Origin: Solirubrobacter ginsenosidimutans
GTDB taxonomy: Bacteria > Actinomycetota > Thermoleophilia > Solirubrobacterales > Solirubrobacteraceae
NCBI RefSeq assembly: GCF_027587205.1
Contig: NZ_JAPDOD010000004.1
Span: 186,001 to 250,000 of the forward strand
Reading direction: 5' to 3'
DNA: 64,000 bases
The position numbers and the translations under genes are program-made. The notes under the pieces are model-generated. The model did no database searches, was not told the origin of the DNA, and saw only the letters and a program-made list of their open reading frames with translations. Shown one piece after another: positions 25,214 through 33,714 of the stretch. Each line of letters begins with the position of its first letter. Position 1 is the stretch's first letter.

Positions 25214-26535
25214 AGCCGGCTCCCGGCGAGGGCGACGCCGAGCGTCGCGAGTGTGCAGAAGAGGTAGACGTCCTTGAAGGACGCGATGTCGCCGTCGACG
25301 ATTCCCGCCAGCACGGCGACGCCGAGCGCGCCGCCCACCTGGCGGGCCGCGGAGTTCAGGCCGACCGCGGCGGCGAAGCGGTCCGGGGTGACGCTGAGCG
25401 CGGCGGCGGTCGAGATGCCGGTGGTGACCGCGCCCATGCCGATCCCGATCAGCACGCCCACCGGCAGCCAGAAGCCGAGGAAGTCCGGCGTCGCGGGCAG
25501 GGCGAAGGCGCAGATCGCGCCGGCCGCGGCGAGCGTGGCGGCGCCGACGAGGATGACCGGCTTGTGCGGGCGCTTGGACGCCAGCACGGCGACGACCGCG
25601 GCGACGATCGCGCCCGGCGTCATGCCCAGGCCCGCCTGCAGCGGCGAGTAGTCCCACAGCGTCACCTGCACGAGGACGCCGACGAGCATCCACGGAAACA
25701 GCGCGGCGCCGTAGAGCAGGCTCGCGACGTTGGCCGTGGCGAAGCGTTTTGAGCGCCACAGGCGGGTCTCGAGCGCCGGGTAGGCGTGGCGGGTGGAACG
25801 CCAGATCGCGGCCGCGGCGGCCAGCACGCCGCCGAGGATCGCGGCGACGGTCTTCGGGTCGCCCCAGCCCCACGTCGAACCCTGCGAGATGCCGAGCGCC
25901 GCGGCGCCGATCCCCACGCCGAGCAGGAGCGTCCCGAGCGCGTCCGGGAGGTGTCCCGCGCCTTTCCCGGCCGGGATCTGCCGCGCGCCGAGCACGATCA
26001 GCACGCCGACCGGGACGTTGATGAGGAACAGCGCACGCCAGCCGACCTGATCGACGAGGACGCCGCCGATCGCGGGCCCGGCCGCGGCGGCGAGGGCGCC
26101 GGCGGCGCTCCACGCGCCGATCGCGGCGGCGCGGCGCTCCGGCGGCGTGTCGGCGAGGACGACGGCGAGCGAGGCGGGGATCATCGCCGCCGCCGCCGCG
26201 GCCTGGAGGGCTCGCGCGACCAGCAGCGCCGGCAGGCTGGGCGCGAGCGCGCAGGCCAGGCTCATGGCGGTGAACCCGCCGACGCCGGCGATCAGCAGCG
26301 TGCGCCGTCCCACGACGTCCGCCACCCGCCCGGCGGGCGCGAGCAGCGCCGCGAACACGACGGCGTAGATCGTGATGATCCACGTCGCCCCGTTCACCGA
26401 CATGCCCGCGAAGTCTGTCTGCACGTCGGCGACGGCGAGGTTCGCGACGGTCGTGTCCAGCAGGGCCAGGAAGGCCGCGCCGGCGGCGACCGCCAGCACG
26501 TTCTGAGTGGTTCGCGGTACCGCGATCGCAGTCAT
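25210..26535 (-). CDS. MFS drug/proton antiporter (EmrB/QacA-like)
   Basis: 441 residues from ATG 26535 (MTAIAVPRTTQ). The N terminus shows the DHA2 signature LDTTVANLAVADVQ in helix 1, motif A GRVADVVGRR, and the antiporter motif C region GPAIGGVLVDQVGWRALF. About 13-14 helices are visible in Ala/Gly/Val-rich segments. It is divergent from a TetR gene with repeated operator-like sequence between them, the usual layout of a drug-inducible exporter. Substrate unknown. Confidence 0.9.
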   Translation of the reverse strand: MTAIAVPRTTQNVLAVAAGAAFLALLDTTVANLAVADVQTDFAGMSVNGATWIITIYAVVFAALLAPAGRVADVVGRRTLLIAGVGGFTAMSLACALAPSLPALLVARALQAAAAAAMIPASLAVVLADTPPERRAAAIGAWSAAGALAAAAGPAIGGVLVDQVGWRALFLINVPVGVLIVLGARQIPAGKGAGHLPDALGTLLLGVGIGAAALGISQGSTWGWGDPKTVAAILGGVLAAAAAIWRSTRHAYPALETRLWRSKRFATANVASLLYGAALFPWMLVGVLVQVTLWDYSPLQAGLGMTPGAIVAAVVAVLASKRPHKPVILVGAATLAAAGAICAFALPATPDFLGFWLPVGVLIGIGMGAVTTGISTAAALSVTPDRFAAAVGLNSAARQVGGALGVAVLAGIVDGDIASFKDVYLFCTLATLGVALAGSRL

Positions 26536-26563
26536 CGAGTCCGCCTCTGGTCGGTGTAAAAAA

Positions 26564-26607
26564 GAACGATCGGTCGTGCTTTGTACCACAGATCGAACGA
26601 TCGTGCT
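26564..26607. promoter_or_regulatory. Putative TetR operator region between MFS and TetR genes
   Basis: Two similar sites about 30 bases apart: GAACGATCGGTCGTGCT (26564-26580, containing ACGATCGGTCGT) and GATCGAACGATCGTGCT (26591-26607). Each contains a CGATCG core and partial dyad symmetry. They occupy most of the 84-base divergent promoter region, as expected for a repressor controlling itself and the exporter. Confidence 0.6.
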
Positions 26608-26619
26608 ACTTTTCTCGGC

Positions 26620-27279
26620 ATGGTCGACGCCGAGGATCTGGAGACGCTCGCGAGCGCCGAGCCCGTCTCCGACGACGAGGCCGACGGCCGCAAGCGCCGC
26701 GGCAACGCGACCCGCGAGTCGATCCTCCAGGCCGCCGCCGACCTCGCTTCGGTCGAGGGGTTGGAAGGGCTGACGATCGGCCGCCTGGCGACCGAGCTCG
26801 GGATGAGCAAGAGCGGCCTCTTCGCCCACTTCGGCTCCAAGGAGGAGCTCCAGCTGGCGACGATCGCCGCGGCCCGCCGGCGCTTCGTCGACCACGTCGT
26901 GCGCCCGTCGCGGTCGCTCCCCCGCGGCCGCGCCCGCCTCGAAGCGCTGCTCGAGGACTGGCTGCGCTACTTCCGCGCCGAGGTCTTCCCGGGCGGGTGC
27001 TTCTTCTGCAGCGTCAAGGCCGAGTTCGACAGCCGCCCGGACAACGCGGTCCGCGAGATCGTCACCGAGGACATGCGCCAGTTCCTCGCCTTCCTCGAAC
27101 GCGAGATCGCCAAGGCCCAGGAGGCGGGTGAGCTGGACCCGTCGGTCGAGCCCGCCCAGCTCGCCTTCGAGTTCGACGCCCTCGGCTCAGCCGCCAACCA
27201 GCAGTTCCAGCTCATGCACGACCGCACGGTCTTCGACCGCGCCGCGACCGGCATGCGCGCCCGCCTCGGCAGCGCCTAG
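26620..27279 (+). CDS. TetR-family transcriptional regulator of the MFS exporter
   Basis: 219 residues from ATG 26620. An acidic N-terminal tail, then a TetR helix-turn-helix (RESILQAAADLASVEGLEGL, then LGMSKSGLFAHFGSKEEL). The C-terminal ligand domain has RGRARLEALLEDWLRYF and a CFFCSVKAEF stretch typical of the TetR_C_16/YvdT-like subgroup. Divergent from the MFS gene and very probably its repressor. Confidence 0.92.
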   Translation: MVDAEDLETLASAEPVSDDEADGRKRRGNATRESILQAAADLASVEGLEGLTIGRLATELGMSKSGLFAHFGSKEELQLATIAAARRRFVDHVVRPSRSLPRGRARLEALLEDWLRYFRAEVFPGGCFFCSVKAEFDSRPDNAVREIVTEDMRQFLAFLEREIAKAQEAGELDPSVEPAQLAFEFDALGSAANQQFQLMHDRTVFDRAATGMRARLGSA

Positions 27280-27287
27280 CGCAGCGA

Positions 27288-27884
27288 TCAGGTCAGCGCC
27301 GCGGTGAGGACGCGCTCGAGCCACCGCGCGTAGTCGCCGGGCCCGGCGGCCTCGCTCCTGCGCAGGTAGGTGCTCTCGCTCGCGAGGGCGTAGAGGGTGT
27401 CGGCGGCCTCGGCGGCGCTCACGCGTAGGAGCCCGGCGGCGTCGAGGGCGCCGGCGATCACGCGGAACGCGGCGCGCAGGTTCGTGTGGGCGCGGTCTCG
27501 CCAGGGGCGCAACTCGGTGTCCATCAGGCTCGCGGCCTCGCCGAGTGCGATCAGCGCTCCGGCCCGGACCATGAGCGCGGCGTTGGAGGTCGCGAGGCGG
27601 GGCAGGATCTCCGCAGGCGGCGCGGCGGCGATGACGTCGAGAGGCTCGGAGGCGTTGTCGCCGACGGCGCGCAGGATGACGGCGTTCAGGAGCGCGGGCT
27701 TGTTCGGGAACGCGAGGTAGACGGTCGCCTCCGCCACGCCCGCCGCCTTTGCCACGGCGCGGATGCTCGTGCGGGCGTAGCCGTCGCGGAGGAAGTGCGC
27801 CTCTGCCGCCGCGCACACCCGCTCGCGGGTCTGGGCCGCCGCCTCGCGGCGTCCTGGCGCATCGTACTTGCGTTTGACTGCCAT
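27288..27884 (-). CDS. TetR-family regulator divergent from the LanB-like gene
   Basis: 198 residues. Helix-turn-helix: RERVCAAAEAHFLRDGYART, then VAKAAGVAEATVYLAFPNKP. The ligand-binding half is Ala/Leu-rich with no recognisable effector motif. Only 19 bases separate its start from that of the lantibiotic-dehydratase-like gene; that gap contains GGTGACAC/CTCTAGTG sequences with weak dyad symmetry that could be the operator. Likely represses the neighbour. Confidence 0.9.
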   Translation of the reverse strand: MAVKRKYDAPGRREAAAQTRERVCAAAEAHFLRDGYARTSIRAVAKAAGVAEATVYLAFPNKPALLNAVILRAVGDNASEPLDVIAAAPPAEILPRLATSNAALMVRAGALIALGEAASLMDTELRPWRDRAHTNLRAAFRVIAGALDAAGLLRVSAAEAADTLYALASESTYLRRSEAAGPGDYARWLERVLTAALT

Positions 27885-27903
27885 TGACTAAGGTGACACT
27901 CTA

Positions 27904-29682
27904 GTGAATATGGAGCTGACGCGCGAGTGGGATCTGTGGCCGGAGTTCGCCGTGCGCAGCTCGGGCTTCCCGGTGGAGGGGCTCGACGTGTTCGGGCCCG
28001 GAGAGGAGCAGCGGCTCGCGCGCGTCGCTCGCGATCCCGCCTTCCGCGAGGCGGTCGCGTGGCAGAGCCGTGAGTCGCTCACCCGCGCCGTCGACAAGCT
28101 CGCCGCCGGCGCGCCCGGCAGCCCGTCGAAGCAGCGCCGCTGGACGGACGTGGTCGCCGGGTACTGGCAGCGCTACTGCGCGAAGAACGACACGATCGGG
28201 TTCTTCGGCCCGCTGGCGTGGGGGTCGTTCGCAGCCGACGGTGCGCCGATCGCGGTCCGCGCGGGCACGCTCGAACGCGAGCGCGTCGTGCACTTCGAGA
28301 CCTGGGCGATGGAGGCCTTGGCGTTCTCGTCCGGCGTGCACGCCCCGCTGCCGATGGGCCCGTTCCCCGAGCGCGCGCTGCGCCCGCTCCTGCACGACAC
28401 GTCCGCGCTCGACCGGCTCGAACGGACGCGCGAAGACGTGGGCAACGCGCCCCGCGAGCACGTGGCCGCCGCGCTCGATCAGCTCGACGCCGTCTTCGAA
28501 CAGGTGACCGGTCGCGCCGCTGCGCACGCGACCGGCGACAGCGGCGGCGGGCGGACGATCGCCTACCTGGACAGCATGCGCGACCTCGACCTGACACTCG
28601 GTCCCGCGGTCATCGACGAGCTGCGCTCGAGCCTGCCGATCGTCCTCGCCGCGTCGCGCTGGTGGTGCGGGCGGGTGTTCGACCGCGGCACCGAGCTGCT
28701 CGAGCGGATCGCGCACGGCCACGAGGGGCCGCTCGCCCCGCTGCTCGGCCGCCTCATGGGCGCGGGCTTCGGTCTCTGGGACCAGATGGGCGAGGAGCAG
28801 GAGGAGCTGCGGCGCCGCTGGGCGTCGGCGGTGAACGGCGACGCCGCCGCGTTCGCCGACTGGACGCCCGCCTGGTACGCGTCCGACTACCACTCGGCCG
28901 ATCTGCAGATCGCCGCCCAGAGCCCCGACGCGATCGCCCGCGGCGACTTCCTGGTCGTGCTCGGCGACTTCCACGGCGGCGACAACCCGCTCGCGCAGGG
29001 CCTGTTCGGGCTACGGCACCCCGATCCCGCCGGGATGTTGCGCCGCATCGCCGCCGAGGCCGGCCCCGGCGTCCACCTCTCGCCGCCGCGACGGGGCGTG
29101 GTCGAGATGACCGCGCGCAGCTGGCCCCTGTATCCCGAGGGCGACGTCGTCGTCACCAGCGGGGATGAGCCCGCGCCGCCGGGCACCCACCGCGTCGCGC
29201 TGGACGACGTCGTCATCGACGGCGACGGGCACGTGCGCGACCGCCAGGGCACGTTTCGCACCCCGCTCGCGCGGTTTCTCTATCTGCCGATCTTCGTCGC
29301 CGCCCTGCGCAGCTTCGACCCGATCGGCGAGCACGAAGGGCGGGCGCAGCTCGGCAAGCTCGTGGTGCGCCGCGAGCACTGGTCGGCGCCGGCGAACGAG
29401 CTGCCGACCGGCGCGCCCGAGCTCGCCGCATGGGCGCGCGACCGTGGTCTCCCCCGCCGCGTCTTCGCACGCTCGCCGCTGGAGCGCAAGCCCCGCTACG
29501 TCGACTTCAAGAGCGCCTCGCTCACCCGCACGCTGGCGCGCTTCGTCGCTCCCGCGCGCGAGCAGGCGCCTGGCGCGCCGTTCGAGTTCACCGAGATGCT
29601 CCCCGGCCCGCAGGACTGCTGGCTGCGCAGCGACGCCGGCCGCCACACGTGCGAGCTGCGCGTCGTCGCCCGCGCGCGCTGA
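27904..29682 (+). CDS. Stand-alone lantibiotic-dehydratase (LanB)-like protein
   Basis: 592 residues from GTG 27904 (ATG 27910 is equally possible). Residues about 86-105 (GYWQRYCAKNDTIGFFGPLA) correspond to the LanB N-terminal box in which R-x-T-P-F-G-L-F is usual. Residues about 518-570 (RVFARSPLERKPRYVDFKS, then FEFTEMLPGPQDCWL) match the end of LanB dehydratases, where RKP-x-YVDF-x-S and EMLP are typical. LanB enzymes use glutamyl-tRNA to modify Ser/Thr of RiPP precursors; relatives (PEARLs) add amino acids to peptides. This one is short, has no elimination-domain partner, cyclase, transporter or visible precursor peptide nearby. Family clear, activity unknown. Confidence 0.72.
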   Translation: MNMELTREWDLWPEFAVRSSGFPVEGLDVFGPGEEQRLARVARDPAFREAVAWQSRESLTRAVDKLAAGAPGSPSKQRRWTDVVAGYWQRYCAKNDTIGFFGPLAWGSFAADGAPIAVRAGTLERERVVHFETWAMEALAFSSGVHAPLPMGPFPERALRPLLHDTSALDRLERTREDVGNAPREHVAAALDQLDAVFEQVTGRAAAHATGDSGGGRTIAYLDSMRDLDLTLGPAVIDELRSSLPIVLAASRWWCGRVFDRGTELLERIAHGHEGPLAPLLGRLMGAGFGLWDQMGEEQEELRRRWASAVNGDAAAFADWTPAWYASDYHSADLQIAAQSPDAIARGDFLVVLGDFHGGDNPLAQGLFGLRHPDPAGMLRRIAAEAGPGVHLSPPRRGVVEMTARSWPLYPEGDVVVTSGDEPAPPGTHRVALDDVVIDGDGHVRDRQGTFRTPLARFLYLPIFVAALRSFDPIGEHEGRAQLGKLVVRREHWSAPANELPTGAPELAAWARDRGLPRRVFARSPLERKPRYVDFKSASLTRTLARFVAPAREQAPGAPFEFTEMLPGPQDCWLRSDAGRHTCELRVVARAR

Positions 29683-29710
29683 GGACTGCGACGCGCTGTG
29701 AGCGCTTAGA

Positions 29711-30100
29711 GGGACGAAAGTCAACTGCGCCCTGTGGGGAGGGGGGAGTGGCGAGCCACCGGTCATGGGCTGCCGTGAGTCCGCCTCGCGGCTCGGCTCT
29801 GTCGGCTCGAATTGCCGCGCCGGGATACCGACAGTTACGGGCCACGGAGAAGGAAAGGGTGTCCCTCGCGCCCGTCTCTCGGTCGCCATGGTGGACCGTG
29901 CGCGTTTGAGGGTCCGCGCGCGGGTTTCGATCGGGTTCGCACTGGTCGAGTTGGCGCGTTGATGGGGGTGGGGTCAAAAAGCTTCCTGTCAGGACGTTTT
30001 TTGACCCCACCCCCCTCGCAGACCGCGGCATCCGGGGAATCGGCGTGCGTGAGAACGCCCTTTCTGTCTCCCCTCCCCCCACCCGGCGCGGTTCGTCAAC
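29711..30100 (+). repeat. Palindromic intergenic repeat, copy A (3' arm shortened)
   Basis: Fills most of the 464-base gap, starting 28 bases after the LanB-like stop. The left end GGGACGAAAGTCAACTGCGC pairs with the right end GGTTCGTCAAC near 30091-30100; the 3' arm has lost the segment between TTTCTGTCTCC and the terminal CCTCCCC box. Shared internal blocks are CGGGATACCGACAGTTACGG (29821), GGTCGCCATGG..GACCGTGCGCGTTTGAGGG (29881-29912) and CGCACTGGTCGAGTTGGCGCG (29939). The centre is a hairpin at 29964-30015 with a long GGTGGGGTCAAAAA stem. Nothing else is seen in the remaining 46 bases before the next gene. Confidence 0.85.
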
Positions 30101-30146
30101 CAAGCGTGCGGCGCACTGCCCACTCAGGACACACTAGGTTGGTGGC

Positions 30147-31913
30147 ATGTGGCGAGGCGCGCTCATCGCGGTCCTGGCGTTGGTGTGGTGCGCTCCGGCG
30201 CACGCGGCCGCGAAGACCGTCGCGCGAACCGGCGAGTTCACGCTGCAGGCGCAGGAGAAGGGCGGCAAGGTCTGCATCACGCTGCGGCGCAACCGGCACT
30301 ATCAGGGCGACCAGTGCGGACGGATCCCGCGGTCCGCGCAGCGGCCGGTGCGGATGTTCCCGTACATCGGCTTCGACAACTACGCGGCGGCCGTGCCGGC
30401 CTCCGTCACGACGGCCGAGACCGAGAGCCGGAGCGGCAAGCGGGCGCGGCACCGGACGTTCGCCGCGCGCGGGTTCGCGGAGCGCTTCGTGCTCATCCCG
30501 GCCCCGCCGAGCGCGATGTTCGTGCGCTTCTACGGGGTGGACGGAACGCTGCTCGGCATCGACGGCGGCCCGGCCGGCTACATCGACCTCGGCGCCAACC
30601 TCACGCCGGTCTTCGGCACGCACGACGAAGGCGTCGAGGCGCACACCGAACTGCGGCTCGCGCCGACGCCCGACCAGGCCGACCGCCTGCGGACGCTCGC
30701 GTGCGTCGACGTCGCCAACCGCTTCGGCGGCGGCGGGATCTGCGACCTCGACAGCGAGAACGGACTGCAGCTGCTGGGCGAGTGCGGCGCGCCTGATCTC
30801 GTCGGCGGGATCGTCGCCGCGGGCGTGGAGAGCGTGCGGTTGACGTTGGGCAGCGGCGGAGAGGTCGGCATCCCGGCACAGGAGCTGCCCGCGGTCTTCG
30901 GCGGCCGGCGCGCGATCGGCGCGACGGTGCCGCCTGGCGAGGCCGTTCGCACGGCGACGGCGCTCGACGCCGCGGGCCAAGGCGTCGCCCAGATCCTGGT
31001 CGGCACGGAACCCGGCGGCCGGCCGTGCGTCGGCGACGATCGAGGCGATGTGCACTTCAGCGGGGACCTGGAGCCGCTGGCGCCGCCGGCCGGCGCCGTC
31101 GCGGTCGCGGCAGCCGGCGGCGAATCGCTGCTCGTGGCCGACCAGGGCGAGACGCTGTGCGTCGGCCTGGGCAGCGCACTGCCGGCCGGCACGTGCCCGC
31201 CGCCGCCGTTTGACTCCGACGCTCCGGCGCTCATCCGGCAGGGCCGGACCGTCGCCGGCGCGCTGAGCCGCGACGCGGCGCGGATCACGCTCCAGCTGAA
31301 CCGCGGCCGGGACGTCACGGTGGGCACGACCGACGGCCCCGCCTACACGGGCCGGTGGGCGGGCCGCGTCCGGTTCTTCGCCGCGCAGATCGCTGCCGGC
31401 CGCGAGGTCACCGGCGCGGTGGTCCGCAACGCGGCCGGCACGATCATCGGCCTCAGCACGAAGGGGATCCGGGTGCCGCGGGTCAAGCGCACCGTCCTGG
31501 CCAGGCGCGGCGCGCAGCGCTTCGAACTCGTCCGGACCTCGGGCGAGCCACCCTGCTTGACCGCCTTCGCGACCGGCCCGCCGCAGGCGCCGACCTTCTG
31601 CACGGACCCGCACCCCGGGACCCCGATCGACGGTCCGGTCAACCGCTACCGCGCCGCCGTCACCGTTCCCTGCGACCCGCGTCAGGCCATGGTCTACGGC
31701 CCCCTGCCGGACGGGCTCACAGCGCCGCAGGTGATCCTCGAAGGCAAGCGCATCATCCGGCCCCGCACGTTCTCCCTGCGCGGCGAGAACGCCTGGGTCG
31801 CGTTCCTGCCCGACGCCGCCGTGGAAGGTTTGCGGGCCGGCAAGCAGAGCGTGCCGCTGCAGCTCCCGCCGGCGAGCGTGCAGTGCGGCTACAGCGCCCA
31901 CCGGTCCTTCTGA
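30147..31913 (+). CDS. Secreted protein of unknown function (588 aa)
   Basis: Sec signal peptide (MWRGALIAVLALVWCAPAHA, cleavage near 20). The mature protein is beta-rich with about a dozen cysteines in small pairs (KVCITL..DQCGRI, LACVDV..GGGICDL, GRPCVG, EPPCLT, TFCTDP, TVPCDP, VQCGY). These suggest disulfides and several similar beta-modules. No catalytic motif or known domain recognised. Preceded by repeat copy A and followed after 5 bases by the split-barrel gene, probably one transcript. Confidence 0.75.
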   Translation: MWRGALIAVLALVWCAPAHAAAKTVARTGEFTLQAQEKGGKVCITLRRNRHYQGDQCGRIPRSAQRPVRMFPYIGFDNYAAAVPASVTTAETESRSGKRARHRTFAARGFAERFVLIPAPPSAMFVRFYGVDGTLLGIDGGPAGYIDLGANLTPVFGTHDEGVEAHTELRLAPTPDQADRLRTLACVDVANRFGGGGICDLDSENGLQLLGECGAPDLVGGIVAAGVESVRLTLGSGGEVGIPAQELPAVFGGRRAIGATVPPGEAVRTATALDAAGQGVAQILVGTEPGGRPCVGDDRGDVHFSGDLEPLAPPAGAVAVAAAGGESLLVADQGETLCVGLGSALPAGTCPPPPFDSDAPALIRQGRTVAGALSRDAARITLQLNRGRDVTVGTTDGPAYTGRWAGRVRFFAAQIAAGREVTGAVVRNAAGTIIGLSTKGIRVPRVKRTVLARRGAQRFELVRTSGEPPCLTAFATGPPQAPTFCTDPHPGTPIDGPVNRYRAAVTVPCDPRQAMVYGPLPDGLTAPQVILEGKRIIRPRTFSLRGENAWVAFLPDAAVEGLRAGKQSVPLQLPPASVQCGYSAHRSF

Positions 31914-31918
31914 ACCCC

Positions 31919-32296
31919 GTGAGCGTGTTCACCGAGATCGAGCTGCGCTACATGGTCGGAGGCCGGCAGCTCGGTCGGCTCGCGACGGTGGGTGCGGACG
32001 GCACCCCGCACGTCGTCCCGGTCGCGTTCTTCTACAACGCCGCCAGCGAGACGATCGACATCGGCGGCTACGAGCTCGAGGACACCAAGAAGTTCCGTGA
32101 CATCGCCCGCTCAGGCCGGGCCGCGATCGTGATCGACGATCTGGCGAGCACCGAGCCCTGGCATCCGCGCGGGATCGAGATCCGCGGGCGCGGCGAGGCG
32201 ATCGCGCTGCCCACGCCGTTGATCCGCATCCACCCGGAGCGGATCGTCAGCTGGGGCCTGACCAACGCGCAGAGCGCGCGCACTATCCGAACGTGA
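31919..32296 (+). CDS. PPOX-class split-barrel F420/FMN-dependent oxidoreductase
   Basis: 125 residues from GTG 31919 (GTG 31925 also possible). Pyridoxamine-5'-phosphate-oxidase-like split barrel: RQLGRLATVGADGTPHVVPV, then FFYNAASETIDIGG, KKFRDIARSGRAAIVIDD, and GIEIRGRGEAI. Actinobacterial members often use F420 or haem-degradation products. Substrate unknown. Its 3' end overlaps the convergent redoxin gene by 14 bases. Confidence 0.88.
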   Translation: MSVFTEIELRYMVGGRQLGRLATVGADGTPHVVPVAFFYNAASETIDIGGYELEDTKKFRDIARSGRAAIVIDDLASTEPWHPRGIEIRGRGEAIALPTPLIRIHPERIVSWGLTNAQSARTIRT

Positions 32297-33164
32297 ACGC
32301 GTACGCCTCGGCGCCGGGCGCGAGGAACGTGATCTCAAGCGTCCGCTCGCGCACCTTGCCGGGCTCGCGCAAGAGCTGATAGAGCCGCCCGTCGCGCAGC
32401 ACCCCGTTGCCCTCGGCGTCGACGTCCGCCCCGTGCGACGGGCCCGGAGCCTCCCCGTCGAGGAGCACCCGGAACGCGATCGGATCGCGCACTCCCGGTG
32501 CCAGGACGAGGTGCGCGTCACGCGCGTGGAACCGGTACGTGATGCTCCCGCCCGCCTCCTCCAGCACGACGCTCTCCCGCCCGGTCCGCCAGCGACCGTC
32601 GAGCGACCAATGATCGGAGCGCTCGCCGCGCGCGGCGCCGAGATAGGTCTCCGGCGTGCGCAGGTGATGCCAGTCCGCCGGCGCCTCCACACCGGTCCCC
32701 TCGACCGCCACGTGATCGCGCTTGACGCCGAGCAGCCGCTGGATCGTGTGCTCCGAGTGCTCATAGCGCCCCTCGCCGAAGTGCTGGTCGCGGATGATGC
32801 CGTCGGTGTCGACGAAGTACAGCGCCGGCCAGTAGTGGTTGCTGAAGGCGCTCCAGACCTCGTAGTCGTTGTCGAGCGCGACCGGGTAGTCGATCCCGCG
32901 CACCCGCGTCGCCTCCCGCACGCCCTCGAGCTCCTGCTCGAAGGAGAACTCCGGCGTATGGACGCCGATGACGATCAACCCGTCGTCGCGGTAGGCCTGC
33001 GACCACGCGCGGACGTACGGCTCCTGGCGCAGCCAGTTGATGCACGTCAGCGTCCAGAAGTTCACGACGACGACGTGTCCGCGCAGGCCGGCAGGGTCCA
33101 GCGGCTCGGTGTTGAGCCATTCGGTCGCCCCGTCGAGCGCGGGCAGGTGCACACCGCCGGACAC
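32283..33164 (-). CDS. DipZ-like redoxin lacking the resolving cysteine, without membrane part
   Basis: 293 residues, a thioredoxin-fold domain (1-150) followed by the beta-sandwich domain typical of the DipZ C terminus (about 160-293, LGAARGERSDHWSLDGRW.., VLLDGEAPG). The redox site reads FWTLTCINWLR: Cys41 is kept but the second Cys of the usual CxxC (CINC in DipZ) is Trp44 (codon TGG). No signal peptide is visible, so it would act in the cytoplasm, unlike DipZ, which carries CcdA-like helices. With one cysteine it may work as a peroxidase, a monothiol carrier or a non-redox binder. Confidence 0.85.
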   Translation of the reverse strand: MSGGVHLPALDGATEWLNTEPLDPAGLRGHVVVVNFWTLTCINWLRQEPYVRAWSQAYRDDGLIVIGVHTPEFSFEQELEGVREATRVRGIDYPVALDNDYEVWSAFSNHYWPALYFVDTDGIIRDQHFGEGRYEHSEHTIQRLLGVKRDHVAVEGTGVEAPADWHHLRTPETYLGAARGERSDHWSLDGRWRTGRESVVLEEAGGSITYRFHARDAHLVLAPGVRDPIAFRVLLDGEAPGPSHGADVDAEGNGVLRDGRLYQLLREPGKVRERTLEITFLAPGAEAYAFTFG

Positions 33165-33225
33165 GGTTCGTCACCGTACTGAAATCCACATACGGACCCG
33201 CGCGTCCTTTACGATCCGCTTGAGG

Positions 33226-33714
33226 ATGGACGGGCTGCGGGGACGGGCCGAAGAATGCGCCGCGCTCGATGCGCTCGTCGTGGCGATCCGGGGCGGCGAG
33301 AGCCGCTCATTGGTGCTGCGCGGCGAAGCCGGCATCGGCAAGACCGCGCTCCTGGACCACCTCGTCGCCTCGGCCACGGACGTCTCGCTCGCGCGGGCGA
33401 CGGGCGTGGAGTCAAAGATGGAGCTGGCCTTCGCCAGCCTGCATCAGCTCTGCGCACCGATGCTCGATCGGCTTCCGCGGCTGCCGCTGCCGCAGCGTCA
33501 GGCGCTCGAGATCGTCTTCGGGCGCAGCGCGGGCGCCGCGCCGGACCGGTTTCTCGTCGGCCTGGGCGTCTTGAGCCTGTTCTCGGAGATGGCGGACCAA
33601 GCTCGGCATCCGGTCGCGCCGGGAGCTGCCGAGCGCGATGCCGAGCTCGGAGTCCGACCTGATCCCGGCCTGAGCGGCACCCACCTCGTCAACCGCCGAC
33701 CCACCGGAGCACCC
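33226..33714 (+). pseudogene. Truncated LuxR-type ATPase regulator (LAL family) fused in frame ahead of an SDR
   Basis: ATG 33226 opens the standard N terminus of a large LuxR ATPase regulator: LRGRAEECAALDALV, Walker A LRGEAGIGKTALLDHL, then ASLHQLCAPMLDRL and FLVGLGVLSLFSE. Homologues run on for 700-800 residues to a LuxR helix-turn-helix; here resemblance stops near residue 126 (about 33600) and some 110 bases of unrelated sequence, still in frame, lead into the SDR start. No Walker B or DNA-binding domain remains. Probably a deletion remnant; the open frame could still yield a fusion protein. Confidence 0.75.

Noticed and set aside
29711..30100. Repeat copy A as an insertion sequence or MITE
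   Set aside because: There are inverted ends, but no transposase, no visible target-site duplication, and arms extend as a long palindrome through the element; kept as a repeat of unknown kind.
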